Positions 7,514 to 14,921 of a DNA stretch of 64,000 bases are shown here, piece by piece. A model generated the notes under the pieces. That model ran no database searches, was not told where the DNA came from, and worked only from the letters and a program-made list of their open reading frames with translations. This DNA comes from JAVDCA01 sp963819385 (GTDB taxonomy: Bacteria; Pseudomonadota; Alphaproteobacteria; Rhizobiales; Xanthobacteraceae). The stretch is taken from contig CAWFVV010000006.1 in assembly GCA_963819385.1 (NCBI GenBank), positions 1,674,001 through 1,738,000 on the forward strand, written 5' to 3'. How positions within the stretch are numbered: position 1 is the first letter of the stretch; every line of letters begins with the position of its first letter. The translations under genes were made by a program, and so were the position numbers.

Positions 7514-9397
7514 ATGGCGGCACGATTTCAGTCGTTCGACGATCCGTCCGACCGTGCGGCGAGCGGGCCGCGCGTCGCGGCGCTGCGCGCCGAGCTCGCG
7601 CGGCGCGGCCTCGACGGCTTCGTCGTGCCGCGCGCCGACCGCTATCAGAACGAATACGTGCCGCCGTCCGACGAGCGGCTGGCCTGGATCTCCGGTTTCA
7701 CGGGATCGGCCGGGAGCGCCATCGTGCTTGCCGATCGCGCCGCCCTCTTTGTCGACGGCCGCTATACGCTGCAGGCGCGCGAACAGGTCGGCGCCGGCCT
7801 GTTCGAGATCGTGCATCTCACCGAGACGACGGCCGAGCAGTGGATCGAGAAGACACTGCGGGAGGGACAGAAGCTCGGCTACGACCCGTGGCTGCACACG
7901 ATCGAGGGCGCCGAGCGGCTCGCCAAGGCATGCACGGCGGCAGGCGCGCTGCTGGTGCCGGCGGAGCCCGATCCGGTCGACGCCGTGTGGACGGACCGTC
8001 CGGCGCCGCCGCTCGGCGCGGTGGTGCTGCATGACGAACGCTTCGCCGGCGAGCCGGCCGCGCACAAGCTCGAGCGCATCCGCGCCGAGCTCGGCGCGCT
8101 CAAGGCGGCCGCGATCGTCGTGTCCGATCCGCATGCGGCATGCTGGACCTTCAACATCCGCGGCGGCGACGTCGCGCACACGCCGCTCGCGCTCGCGACC
8201 GCGATCGTGCCGCGCGAGGGCCGGCCGTCGCTCTATGTCGACGCCCGCAAGCTGTCGAATTCGGCGCGCGACGCGCTTGGCGAGATCGCCGAGCTGCGCG
8301 AGCCGGACGCCTTCGCGGCCGACCTCAAGGCGCTCGGCAAGGCGCATGCGACCGTGCGGCTCGACGCCGCGAGCGCACCCGACGCGATCGGGCGCCTGAT
8401 CGGCGCGAGCGGCGGCAAGATCCGCCGCGGCGCCGACCCGATCGCGCTCATGAAGGCGGTCAAGAACGCAACCGAGATCGACGGCGCGCGCGCCGCGCAC
8501 CTGCGTGACGGCGCCGCGGTGGCGCGCTTCCTCGCCTGGCTCGATCGCGAGGCGCCGAAGGGCAAGCTCACCGAGATCGCGGCCGTCGAGGCGCTGGAGG
8601 ACTTTCGCCGCGAGACCGGCGCGCTCAAGGACATCTCGTTCCCGACCATCTCGGGGTTCGGCCCGAACGGCGCGATCGTGCACTATCGGGTGACGCGCAA
8701 GACCGACCGCCGCATCTCGCCCGACGGCCTCTTCCTCATCAACTCGGGCGCGCAATACGAGGACGGCACCACCGACATCACGCGCACGGTCGCGATCGGA
8801 CGGCCTACGCCTGAGATGCGCGACCGCTTCACCCGCGTGCTCAAGGGCCACATCGCGATCGCGCGCGCGGTGTTTCCGGAAGGCACGAGCGGCGCCCAGC
8901 TCGACAGCTTCGCGCGCCAGCACCTGTGGGCCGCCGGGCTCGACTTCGAGCACGGCACCGGCCACGGCGTGGGGAGCTATCTGTCTGTGCACGAAGGGCC
9001 GGCGCGCATCGCCAAGCTCGGCGCCACCGCGCTCAAGGCCGGGATGATCCTTTCCAACGAGCCCGGCTATTACAAGACGGGCGCCTACGGCATCCGCATC
9101 GAGAACCTGGTGCTGACGGTCGCAGGCCCGCAGGTCGAGGGCGGCGAGCGGCCGCTGCTCGCGTTCGAGACGCTGACGCGCGCGCCGATCGATCGCCGCC
9201 TGATCGCGCCGGCCGCGCTGACGGCGGACGAGATCGCGTGGCTCAATGCGTATCACGCGCGCGTGCGCCGCGAGCTCACCCCGCTGCTCGACGCCAAGAC
9301 CGACACGAAGACCCGCACATGGCTCACGCGCGCGACAGCACCGCTGCGGCACGCCGCAAAGTTCCCGTCGGCGGCGGCCCGATCAGCGGCAAAATGA
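7514..9397 (+). CDS. Xaa-Pro aminopeptidase, M24B family, long form
   Basis: A 627-residue cytoplasmic metallopeptidase of the long, three-domain aminopeptidase P type, which removes the N-terminal residue when proline is second. Two creatinase-like N-terminal domains span about 1-310, and the pita-bread catalytic domain about 315-540. Metal-ligand motifs seen in order are INSGAQYEDGTTDITRT (Asp ligands), HGTGHGVGSYLSVHE (His) and NEPGYYKTGAYGIRIEN (Glu), followed by a C-terminal extension that ends in an Ala-rich tail. Length fits the roughly 600-residue form common in alphaproteobacteria. It is followed by hemA on the same strand after 146 bases. A large antisense frame covers the same DNA and is not a gene. 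Confidence 0.93.
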   Translation: MAARFQSFDDPSDRAASGPRVAALRAELARRGLDGFVVPRADRYQNEYVPPSDERLAWISGFTGSAGSAIVLADRAALFVDGRYTLQAREQVGAGLFEIVHLTETTAEQWIEKTLREGQKLGYDPWLHTIEGAERLAKACTAAGALLVPAEPDPVDAVWTDRPAPPLGAVVLHDERFAGEPAAHKLERIRAELGALKAAAIVVSDPHAACWTFNIRGGDVAHTPLALATAIVPREGRPSLYVDARKLSNSARDALGEIAELREPDAFAADLKALGKAHATVRLDAASAPDAIGRLIGASGGKIRRGADPIALMKAVKNATEIDGARAAHLRDGAAVARFLAWLDREAPKGKLTEIAAVEALEDFRRETGALKDISFPTISGFGPNGAIVHYRVTRKTDRRISPDGLFLINSGAQYEDGTTDITRTVAIGRPTPEMRDRFTRVLKGHIAIARAVFPEGTSGAQLDSFARQHLWAAGLDFEHGTGHGVGSYLSVHEGPARIAKLGATALKAGMILSNEPGYYKTGAYGIRIENLVLTVAGPQVEGGERPLLAFETLTRAPIDRRLIAPAALTADEIAWLNAYHARVRRELTPLLDAKTDTKTRTWLTRATAPLRHAAKFPSAAARSAAK

Positions 9398-9543
9398 CAA
9401 TCCCGGGGCCGCATTTTAGGACCTCGACAAGTCCCCTGGAACTTTTCTAAAACTCGTTCGTAGCTCGCGGATGTGGCGCCGGCCTGTGGGCAAGGTGGCC
9501 GGCAGACCATGTGCGCGGCAGCAGCCCGCGGAGGGGCGCGTCA

Positions 9544-10896
9544 ATGGACTACAGCGGATATTTCGCCGGCGCGCTTGCCCGCCTCAGAGATGAGCGCCGC
9601 TATCGCGTGTTTGCCGACCTCGAGCGCATCGCCGGCCGCTTCCCGCAGGCGATCTGGCACGCGCCGCAGGGGCGGCGCGACGTCGTGATCTGGTGCTCCA
9701 ACGACTACCTCGGCATGGGCCAGCACCCGAAGGTGATCGGCGCCATGGTGGAGACCACGACCCGCATGGGAACCGGCGCGGGCGGCACGCGCAATATCGC
9801 GGGCAACAATCATCCGCTGGTCGAGCTCGAGCGCGAGCTCGCCGACCTGCACGGCAAGGAAGCCGCGCTGGTGTTCACGTCCGGCTACGTGTCGAACGAG
9901 ACCGGCATCTCGACCATCGTCAAGCTGCTGCCGAACTGCGTGATCCTGTCGGATGCGCTCAATCACAACTCGATGATCGAGGGCGTGCGCCAGTCGCAGG
10001 CCGAAAAGAAGATCTTCCGCCACAACGACATGGCGCACCTCGAGGAGCTGCTGCACGCCGCCGGCGACCGGCCGAAGCTGATCGTGTTCGAGGGCCTCTA
10101 CTCGATGGACGGCGACGTCGCGCCGGTGAAGACGATCTGCGATCTCGCCGAGCGCTACGGCGCCATGACCTATATCGACGAGGTGCACGCGGTCGGCATG
10201 TACGGCCCGCGCGGCGGCGGCATCGCCGAGCGCGAAGGCGTCATGCACCGCATCGACGTGTGCGAGGGCACGCTCGCCAAGGCGTTCGGCTGCCTCGGCG
10301 GCTACATCGCGGGCCGCGCCGACGTGATCGACGCGGTGCGCTCGTATGCGCCGGGCTTCATCTTCACCACCGCGCTGCCGCCGTCGGTTTGCGCGGCCGC
10401 GACCGCCGCGATCCGCCATCTCAAGGCGTCGAACTGGGAGCGCGAGCGCCACCAGGAGCGCGCGGCGCGCACCAAGGCGGTGCTGACCGCGGCGCGCCTG
10501 CCGGTGATGCCGAGCGACACCCACATCGTGCCGGTGCTGGTCGGCAATGCCGAGCAATGCAAGGCGGCGAGCGACATGCTGCTCGAGGAGCACGGCATCT
10601 ACATCCAGCCGATCAACTACCCGACCGTGCCGCGCGGCAGCGAGCGCCTGCGCATCACGCCGTCGCCGTACCACGATGATGCGATGGTCGACCGGCTCGC
10701 CGAGGCGCTGGTGGATGTGTGGGAGAAGCTGGGGCTGCCGTTGAGCGAAGCGCGATGGCGGCGGAGTAGAGGTGTCGAGCAAGCGTATGGCGAGAGCGGT
10801 CCCGGATTCCGCTTCGCTCAATCCGGACTACTCTACAACGATGCCCAACAGATGGGCCAATACGCTATTCGCATTCCTGATTACTTAGATGATTGA
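9544..10896 (+). CDS. hemA: 5-aminolevulinate synthase with an aberrant C-terminal extension
   Basis: HemA condenses glycine and succinyl-CoA to 5-aminolevulinate, the first step of haem synthesis by the C5 (Shemin) pathway of alphaproteobacteria. It is a pyridoxal phosphate enzyme; the cofactor lysine is residue 246 in GTLAKAFG. Other family marks are MDYSGYF at the start, GTGAGGTRNIAGNNH and YIDEVHAVGMYG. The start follows a GGAGGGG site. Homologues of about 405-410 residues end soon after VDVWEKLGLPL; here the frame runs about 40 residues further through a REP-like palindrome (GPGFRFAQSG). One frame away the DNA reads a short ending (AMAAE then TAG), suggesting a one-base indel near 10740 caused the extension. 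Confidence 0.95.
   Translation: MDYSGYFAGALARLRDERRYRVFADLERIAGRFPQAIWHAPQGRRDVVIWCSNDYLGMGQHPKVIGAMVETTTRMGTGAGGTRNIAGNNHPLVELERELADLHGKEAALVFTSGYVSNETGISTIVKLLPNCVILSDALNHNSMIEGVRQSQAEKKIFRHNDMAHLEELLHAAGDRPKLIVFEGLYSMDGDVAPVKTICDLAERYGAMTYIDEVHAVGMYGPRGGGIAEREGVMHRIDVCEGTLAKAFGCLGGYIAGRADVIDAVRSYAPGFIFTTALPPSVCAAATAAIRHLKASNWERERHQERAARTKAVLTAARLPVMPSDTHIVPVLVGNAEQCKAASDMLLEEHGIYIQPINYPTVPRGSERLRITPSPYHDDAMVDRLAEALVDVWEKLGLPLSEARWRRSRGVEQAYGESGPGFRFAQSGLLYNDAQQMGQYAIRIPDYLDD
10801..10830. repeat. REP-like palindrome inside the hemA 3' extension
   Basis: The arms ccggatt (10802-10808) and aatccgg (10820-10826) enclose ccgcttcgctc. This is the core of the family seen intergenically at 16742-16810 and 53969-54041 (gtagcccggatg and its complement). 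It is translated as part of the extended hemA tail. Confidence 0.6.
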
Positions 10897-10907
10897 ACTG
10901 AAAACCC

Positions 10908-11240
10908 TCACAGCGGATTCTCCGCATATAACCCCGGATCCTCCTCATCCTCCCGCGGCAGCCGGCGGTCCCATTGCCGCCCGGCCAGCGGCGTCACGCC
11001 GGCGACGGGCGCGGCCGGATCGGCCGTCGCCTCACCCGTAACGGATGTAACAGATGTAACGCTCGTATCGGCCACCGCGGGCAGATAGCGCGCCCACTGA
11101 TCCTCCAGGGCCGCCCGGCGATAGCCTCTGCCGACTGACTGATCCACCCGTGTGAGTTCCGGCTTGAGGCCGTATTAGCGCAACCGGGTAGCAAGGCCGC
11201 GCGCATCGAGCGGCTTGCCGAAAAGATCCCCCCACCGCAC
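10908..11240 (-). pseudogene. decayed C-terminal fragment of a DUF3631-like mobile-element protein
   Basis: Read on the minus strand, the sequence gives WGDLFGKPLDARGLATRLR, an in-frame TAA at about 11174-11176, then YGLKPELTRVDQSVGRGYRR and ALEDQWARYLP, followed by repeated TSV units and a tail ending DPGLYAENPL. This resembles the C-terminal end of DUF3631-containing primase/helicase-like proteins carried by rhizobial integrative elements, from memory of family features. The in-frame stop and the missing N-terminal part show it is a remnant. It lies directly after hemA and marks the start of an accessory patch. Confidence 0.5.
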
Positions 11241-11301
11241 GTCTGATGCTTGGCCGATGCCCGCCCTTTACCAACGGTAAAACCGAGGTGACCGGCGCGC
11301 G

Positions 11302-11565
11302 CTACTCGCCTGGCGGCGAAGCAAGCTTTCGCTGCCACACGGCGTTGTTGGGATAGAACCGGAGCGCCTCGAGCGGCGAGGCATCCACCTTCGTCTTGAT
11401 GCTGCCCGCGATCTCGAGACGGCGCCCGGCCGCGTGGACGGTGGCGAGCGAGGGCCGGAAAACCTTGTCGATCAATGTACCGCGACCGAACCAATGGACT
11501 CTTGCGCGCAAAAAGGCGAGCACGCGCACGTCAGTGCACCCTGGATACTGCTTGATGATGTGCAT
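11302..11565 (-). CDS. hypothetical protein, 87 aa
   Basis: I do not recognise this protein. The longer open frame reaches 11706, but the part from MHIIKQYPGC onward looks more protein-like, while the upstream part is Ala/Pro-rich. The product has two cysteines, basic and hydrophobic segments (VLAFLRARVHWFGRG, LATVHAAGRRLEIAG) and no signal peptide. It lies in the accessory patch between the decayed mobile-element fragment and the cysteine-rich cluster. It could be part of a decayed gene, and no convincing ribosome binding site is visible. Confidence 0.35.
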   Translation of the reverse strand: MHIIKQYPGCTDVRVLAFLRARVHWFGRGTLIDKVFRPSLATVHAAGRRLEIAGSIKTKVDASPLEALRFYPNNAVWQRKLASPPGE

Positions 11566-11952
11566 GATGTCGCCATCGTACGTCACGCGGGCTTTGCGAT
11601 CGGGTGCGCGGCTGAGTGCCCGAGCGGGCGGTGCCGGCACCTCGACTGAAGCCTGCTGAAAACTCGTCAGCAGCTCGTGTGCCCATCTTGAAGACGCAAC
11701 CCACATGCTGGTCTGACCCGGAACGCGCCCTCGATACCGCTGAGAGCGGATGCTGCACCGTCATCACGTCATCGCACGAACCACCAAGGCAGAAATCATA
11801 GGTGATTCGCGCCGCCCCGGCGCGCGCATGATGCGAAGGGCTGTGGCCGGCTCGGCCGCCGCAGCGGAACCGAACCGAGACGCCGCCGTTGAGAGAGGCA
11901 CGCGCCAATACGAGGTTCATTGAAAGTGCAGCCGAAGGAGGAGCAACGGCCC

Positions 11953-12177
11953 ATGACAACTCGCGGACGATCCAGAATGACAAGCTTACTCGTGGCAGCC
12001 CTCGCGGCGTCGGTTGTCGTGATTGGTTCGAGCGTGCAAGCCGCCGCAGCGGATGCTCGCGGCAGGTGCCATCAACGCTGCGTCAAGGTGTTCACCGATT
12101 GTGCGGATCGAATAGGCAACGGGTCCGTCGCGCCTTGTCAACGAGAGCTCGATGCCTGCCAACGGACCTGCCGATGA
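11953..12177 (+). CDS. small exported cysteine-rich protein with mirrored cysteine spacing
   Basis: A 74-residue protein with an N-terminal basic and hydrophobic signal (TSLLVAALAASVVVIGSSVQA) and a cleavage site near AAA. The mature part has six cysteines in a mirrored order: C-x3-C-x6-C-x11-C-x6-C-x3-C (CHQRCVKVFTDC, a linker with GNGS, then CQRELDACQRTC). Two antiparallel helices joined by three disulphides would satisfy this spacing, as in alpha-hairpinin folds; that is inference. GAAGGAGGAG lies 10-12 bases before the ATG. The stop overlaps the next ATG as ATGA, suggesting translational coupling. It is one of several cysteine-rich genes here. I know no named family for it. Confidence 0.65.
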   Translation: MTTRGRSRMTSLLVAALAASVVVIGSSVQAAAADARGRCHQRCVKVFTDCADRIGNGSVAPCQRELDACQRTCR

Positions 12178-12467
12178 TCGGCCTCGCCGCCGCGCTGCTG
12201 GTCGGTGGATCGCCCATGCCGGCTGCCGCCGCCAGTCCGAGCTTCTCCTGCGCCGGCAGCCTGGCGCCCGCAGAAGCGGTGATCTGCTCGGACAACGCGC
12301 AAATCCTCGCACACGTCCCGGCAGCCAAATCGCGGACGCGCCGACCTGATCGATGCGGTGCGCTCCCAGGCTCAATCCGGACCACGCTCGCTACCAATCG
12401 CACTTCCATCCCTTTGGACAAGAAATATTGTCGCAACTCAGGTGTCCAATACACTGGTTGTGTTTGA
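12174..12467 (+). CDS. exported LprI-like N-terminal fragment
   Basis: A 97-residue frame that begins in an ATGA overlap with the preceding cysteine-rich gene. The N-terminus is a signal peptide (IGLAAALLVGGSPMPAAAA) followed by PSFSCAGSLAPAEAVICSDNAQ, which resembles the first conserved cysteine pair of LprI-type lysozyme inhibitor proteins (C-x-x-S-x-x-x-x-E-x-x-I-C). After about residue 50 the sequence loses family resemblance (RTRRPDRCGALPGS), so the gene may be truncated or frameshifted. Coupling to the gene before it argues that this start is used. Function as an inhibitor is unproven. Confidence 0.45.
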   Translation: MIGLAAALLVGGSPMPAAAASPSFSCAGSLAPAEAVICSDNAQILAHVPAAKSRTRRPDRCGALPGSIRTTLATNRTSIPLDKKYCRNSGVQYTGCV

Positions 12468-12759
12468 CGTCACACCTTGCGAAGGCTTGATCGATAAGAG
12501 CATTGGTCGCCGCCGGCGTAGACCCCGCCACGGGATGTGTATTCAACTGTTCGCGGCAGGCTTTGTAGCTTGCATCGCACGCCGCTGTGGCCTGCGGGGT
12601 GCATGCTACCGCGGTGAATTGAGAGAAATCGTGGGACAAGAATTTGCGATGAAAATATGATGAGGCGGGTCCGGCGGCAGACGGCGCGATGAAACCTGCG
12701 GCTGCCAGTGCCACTGCACCAATGATCGCGAGACGTGTGAATAGCGTGCAACGGTTCAT
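12391..12759 (-). CDS. small exported cysteine-rich protein (C-x6-C pair family)
   Basis: A 122-residue protein on the minus strand. The signal peptide (TLFTRLAIIGAVALAAAGFIA) ends near SAAG. The mature part carries eight cysteines, including two C-x6-C units, CDASYKAC and CDVKHNQC, separated by about 26 residues, then a C-terminal cluster ending CPKGWKCDW. The paired C-x6-C units recur in the neighbours at 11953 and 13451, suggesting one divergent family of disulphide-tied helical hairpins. The ATG at 12759 gives the cleanest signal peptide; the longer open frame upstream lacks one. The last 77 bases overlap the gene on the opposite strand, so one of the two may be shorter than drawn. Function is unknown. 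Confidence 0.6.
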   Translation of the reverse strand: MNRCTLFTRLAIIGAVALAAAGFIAPSAAGPASSYFHRKFLSHDFSQFTAVACTPQATAACDASYKACREQLNTHPVAGSTPAATNALIDQAFARCDVKHNQCIGHLSCDNISCPKGWKCDW

Positions 12760-12946
12760 TTTGTGTGACCCCGCTTGGTGGTGGAAGCTGCGCGGCTGCG
12801 CCTGCGAGAAATGTCCGGCTTCGATGGATAGGATTGCGCGAATGCGATCTGCGAAACGGCCGGGAGAGCCGCCGCGCGGGCAGTGGATGATTTGCCACAA
12901 GCATCATTCGGTCCCGGCCGTCGACTGAAGGCCATGCGGCGTGGGC

Positions 12947-13031
12947 GTAGGTTGGGTCGAGCGCACGCGAGACCCAACATGCAGCAGCGCCCTGAAATGT
13001 TGGGTCTCGCGAAGGGCTCGACCCAACCTAC
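12947..13031. repeat. REP-like inverted repeat (gtaggttgggtcgag family)
   Basis: The left arm begins gtaggttgggtcgagcgc and includes gagacccaacat; the right arm is the complement, from atgttgggtctcgcg to cgacccaacctac. The spacer is about 16 bases. It can form a long imperfect hairpin and lies in a gap with no gene. Confidence 0.8.
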
Positions 13032-13053
13032 GGCGGAGTAAGACGCCTGTAGG

Positions 13054-13116
13054 GTGGGCAAAACCGCTCGCACGACGCTCGCCGGGTGGGCAAGGCGCGT
13101 CAGCGGTTTTGCCCAC
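13054..13116. repeat. REP-like inverted repeat (gtgggcaaaaccgct family)
   Basis: A perfect 15-bp pair, gtgggcaaaaccgct at 13054-13068 and its complement at 13102-13116. A diverged half copy (gggcaaaaccgcccgcacgacgc) occurs at about 14598-14620, and related gtagggtgggc arms bound the repeat at 20429-20588. Confidence 0.75.
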
Positions 13117-13191
13117 GCGCGGACGCGGAGCAACGCGCCTTGCTACGGCTTTCTTCTCAACTCAAAGATATCACAACAACGGGATGCCGCA

Positions 13192-13307
13192 TGGACAACT
13201 TTGCGCCTATTTCGTGCCCCGGCGGATGCGAACCTCGCTGAGTTGCGGCGGCGTCGTCCCGCGGTGCCGGCAGGGAGCTGAGCGGGAAATAGGCGCAAAG
13301 TTGTCCA
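13192..13307. repeat. MITE-like element with perfect 22-bp terminal inverted repeats
   Basis: The sequence tggacaactttgcgcctatttc at 13192-13213 is repeated as an exact complement at 13286-13307, enclosing 72 bases without a convincing ORF. The total of 116 bases and the perfect termini fit a miniature inverted-repeat transposable element. I could not define a target duplication, and no matching transposase is present in the window. Confidence 0.65.
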
Positions 13308-13450
13308 ACGACCGGGCGCGGGCGGTGATACCGTGTGCGCCTCGGTCGCGTCCGATCGAACCACTGCGCGAAGCGGCGGAGCTGAGCGCGCGTTGTGGTG
13401 ATGATCTCTTGGTCTCGCGGCCCAATCAAATATGCAGCGGGGAGAAATAC

Positions 13451-13774
13451 ATGAAACGCGCCGTGACTTTATCGTTCCTTCTATCGGTCGGTGCATTGTC
13501 GCAATCGGCGCTCGCATCGCCGGCTGCGTTTCCGCAAGGCATGCGCGGCACGCCCGTGCTCACGCTTGTTGCAGACGAAGACAAATGTTGGCTCCAACGC
13601 GGCCCCTCGCATGACAGTTGCGACAGGCCATGGGGGACATGCCTTGAGCAGGTTCAACGAAAATTCGGCGCACCGAAATTTACGGGGGGAAGGCCGCAGA
13701 CGGATGGGTCACAACCGTTCTACGACAAGTGCGACGCGGCGCGCACAACCTGCGAGGCCAAATATTGCAAATAG
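13451..13774 (+). CDS. small exported cysteine-rich protein (C-x6-C pair family)
   Basis: A 107-residue protein with a clear signal peptide (KRAVTLSFLLSVGALSQSALA). The mature part has six cysteines and again two C-x6-C units, CDRPWGTC and CDAARTTC, about 30 residues apart, with an extra cysteine before the first and after the second. This matches the layout of the neighbours at 11953 and 12391. GGGGAGAAAT lies directly before the ATG, so the start is well supported. A far longer frame upstream runs through repeats and is not coding. It lies between a MITE-like element and the next cysteine-rich gene. Function is unknown; export and disulphides are inferred. Confidence 0.7.
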   Translation: MKRAVTLSFLLSVGALSQSALASPAAFPQGMRGTPVLTLVADEDKCWLQRGPSHDSCDRPWGTCLEQVQRKFGAPKFTGGRPQTDGSQPFYDKCDAARTTCEAKYCK

Positions 13775-13938
13775 GTCGGGCGACCTCGCGTGCGGCCGCG
13801 TATCCAACCTGACGCCTCCGCCGCCGAGGGCACCCGCGGCTTGGTGGTCTACCTGAAGCCTGCTCCGGCGAGCATCGCTCCGCCTGCGTCTTCTCCGAGG
13901 CCATGCGCGTTTCGTCTTTCAGATCGAGGAACCCACCA

Positions 13939-14235
13939 ATGCCCCGCTCCCCTCACTCTTTCTTATTCGTTCCCGCGTGCGCCATCATGCTGGTCGCGAC
14001 CGGGATTTTTTCGGCGCCACCGGCCCTCGGCACAAGCGTGCCCGCCGGCGCGTCGATGTCCCTGTTGCCGCCAATTTCGGGACAGCGGTTGGCCGCCGGC
14101 ATGCAGCGTTGCATGGCGTCCCAGGGTTATATTGCGTGTGTCTATAAATGCCGCACGACCACTCACGACACCCCTACAAACCATGCCTGCCAGCTCAAAT
14201 GTCAGAGCCAGTATTGTCCGCCCTTGGATGATTGA
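13939..14235 (+). CDS. small exported protein with CX3C...CX3C helical-hairpin signature
   Basis: A 98-residue protein with an N-terminal signal (FLFVPACAIMLVATGIFSAPPA). The C-terminal 40 residues hold six cysteines as C-x8-C-x3-C-x12-C-x3-C-x4-C, including CVYKC and CQLKC. The double CX3C pattern is typical of alpha-hairpinin folds, in which two helices are stapled by two disulphides; assigning that fold here is inference. GAGGAAC precedes the ATG. It is the fourth exported cysteine-rich gene in about 2.3 kb. The other genes of the patch may be related by duplication. No function can be assigned. Confidence 0.6.
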   Translation: MPRSPHSFLFVPACAIMLVATGIFSAPPALGTSVPAGASMSLLPPISGQRLAAGMQRCMASQGYIACVYKCRTTTHDTPTNHACQLKCQSQYCPPLDD

Positions 14236-14367
14236 GGATTGTCGCCCTTACGGATCGGGGTCCAACTCATCGAACGCCGCGCGGACGCAACCCAGCGGTG
14301 GGGGCTCGTCGTGCTTCCGCAGCTTCAATACGCCGAAGTGTGCGGATCTCTCGCGCAGTGGCCAACG

Positions 14368-14490
14368 TCAATAGTCGGTGCGTTTGTGACCGGGCGGCAA
14401 CCCGCCGCATCGCGCAAGGCACGCGTCCCATTCTTGCCCGCACTTGGTCGCAAGGGGCCGGTATCGACGCTGGAATCCGTCGCATCTCTG
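14368..14490 (-). pseudogene. fragment of another cysteine-rich hairpin protein
   Basis: On the minus strand the frame ending at 14368 reads RCDGFQRRYRPLATKC, then GQEWDACLARCGGLPPG and a stop. The order C-x6-C-x3-C (CGQEWDACLARC) matches the C-terminal half of the mirrored protein at 11953 (CQRELDACQRTC). No signal peptide or natural start is visible in this frame, because upstream it runs antisense through the hemA-like remnant. It is best read as the broken 3' part of a further family member. Confidence 0.4.
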
Positions 14491-14491
14491 A

Positions 14492-14581
14492 GCGATGATC
14501 GACGCGCCCGCCGAGGCGCTGGTCGACGTGTGGGAACGGCCTGGCCTGACGTTCCTGGAGCGCGCACTCGCGGCGGAGTGA
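14492..14581 (+). pseudogene. diverged duplicate of the hemA 3' end
   Basis: This stretch aligns with the 3' part of hemA (10681-10769) at roughly three bases in four. It encodes IDAPAEALVDVWERPGLTF, then LERALAAE and TGA, against VDRLAEALVDVWEKLGLPL in hemA. It begins mid-gene with no hemA sequence before it. Its ending is the short form expected for HemA, and it is one base longer than the hemA copy across the alignment. The two copies bracket the accessory patch of about 3.7 kb. Confidence 0.65.
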
Positions 14582-14627
14582 CGCGCCTGCAGGCCGGGCA
14601 AAACCGCCCGCACGACGCCCGTTTTGG

Positions 14628-14921
14628 CTATTTGGCGGCTTCCACCGGCGTGCGCGTCTTCGCGACGGCATCGAAGATCATCACCTGCAGCACCGGAAAC
14701 TTGCGCTTGAGCTCGGCACCCAGCGCCGTCGCGGCCTCGACCGTCGGATGCTGCGACTTGATCTTGCCGTCCACCTCGAGGGAGAAGCCCTCGGTCGGGG
14801 CGGTGTTGGGCGGGATGTTGCGCGGGGCCTGCTCTTCGATATCTTCGCCGTGACGCTCTTCCGCGCCTTCGCGCGGCTCCGGCGATTTCAAGATGCCCTT
14901 GGTGCCCGGTCGTAATGCCAT
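14628..14921 (-). CDS. hypothetical protein, 97 aa
   Basis: A 97-residue soluble protein of charged composition. The first half is polar and likely disordered (KSPEPREGAEERHGEDIEE). The second half looks folded: GFSLEVDGKIKSQHPTVEAA, then ALGAELKRKFPVLQVMIFDA and VAKTRTPVEAAK. CAGGAGATT precedes the ATG, which supports expression. I do not recognise a named domain; similar small proteins occur in related rhizobial genomes as far as I recall. It lies just outside the accessory patch, and the AbrB-type gene downstream of its promoter side is on the same strand but 150 bases away. Confidence 0.6.
   Translation of the reverse strand: MALRPGTKGILKSPEPREGAEERHGEDIEEQAPRNIPPNTAPTEGFSLEVDGKIKSQHPTVEAATALGAELKRKFPVLQVMIFDAVAKTRTPVEAAK

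Noticed and set aside
7403..9352. Large minus-strand frame opposite the Xaa-Pro aminopeptidase
   Set aside because: High-GC antisense artefact with Arg/Ala/His bias; the plus-strand protein has complete catalytic motifs.
10677..14581. Prophage or complete integrative element
   Set aside because: No integrase, capsid or conjugation gene was found in the patch; only a decayed fragment suggests past mobility.
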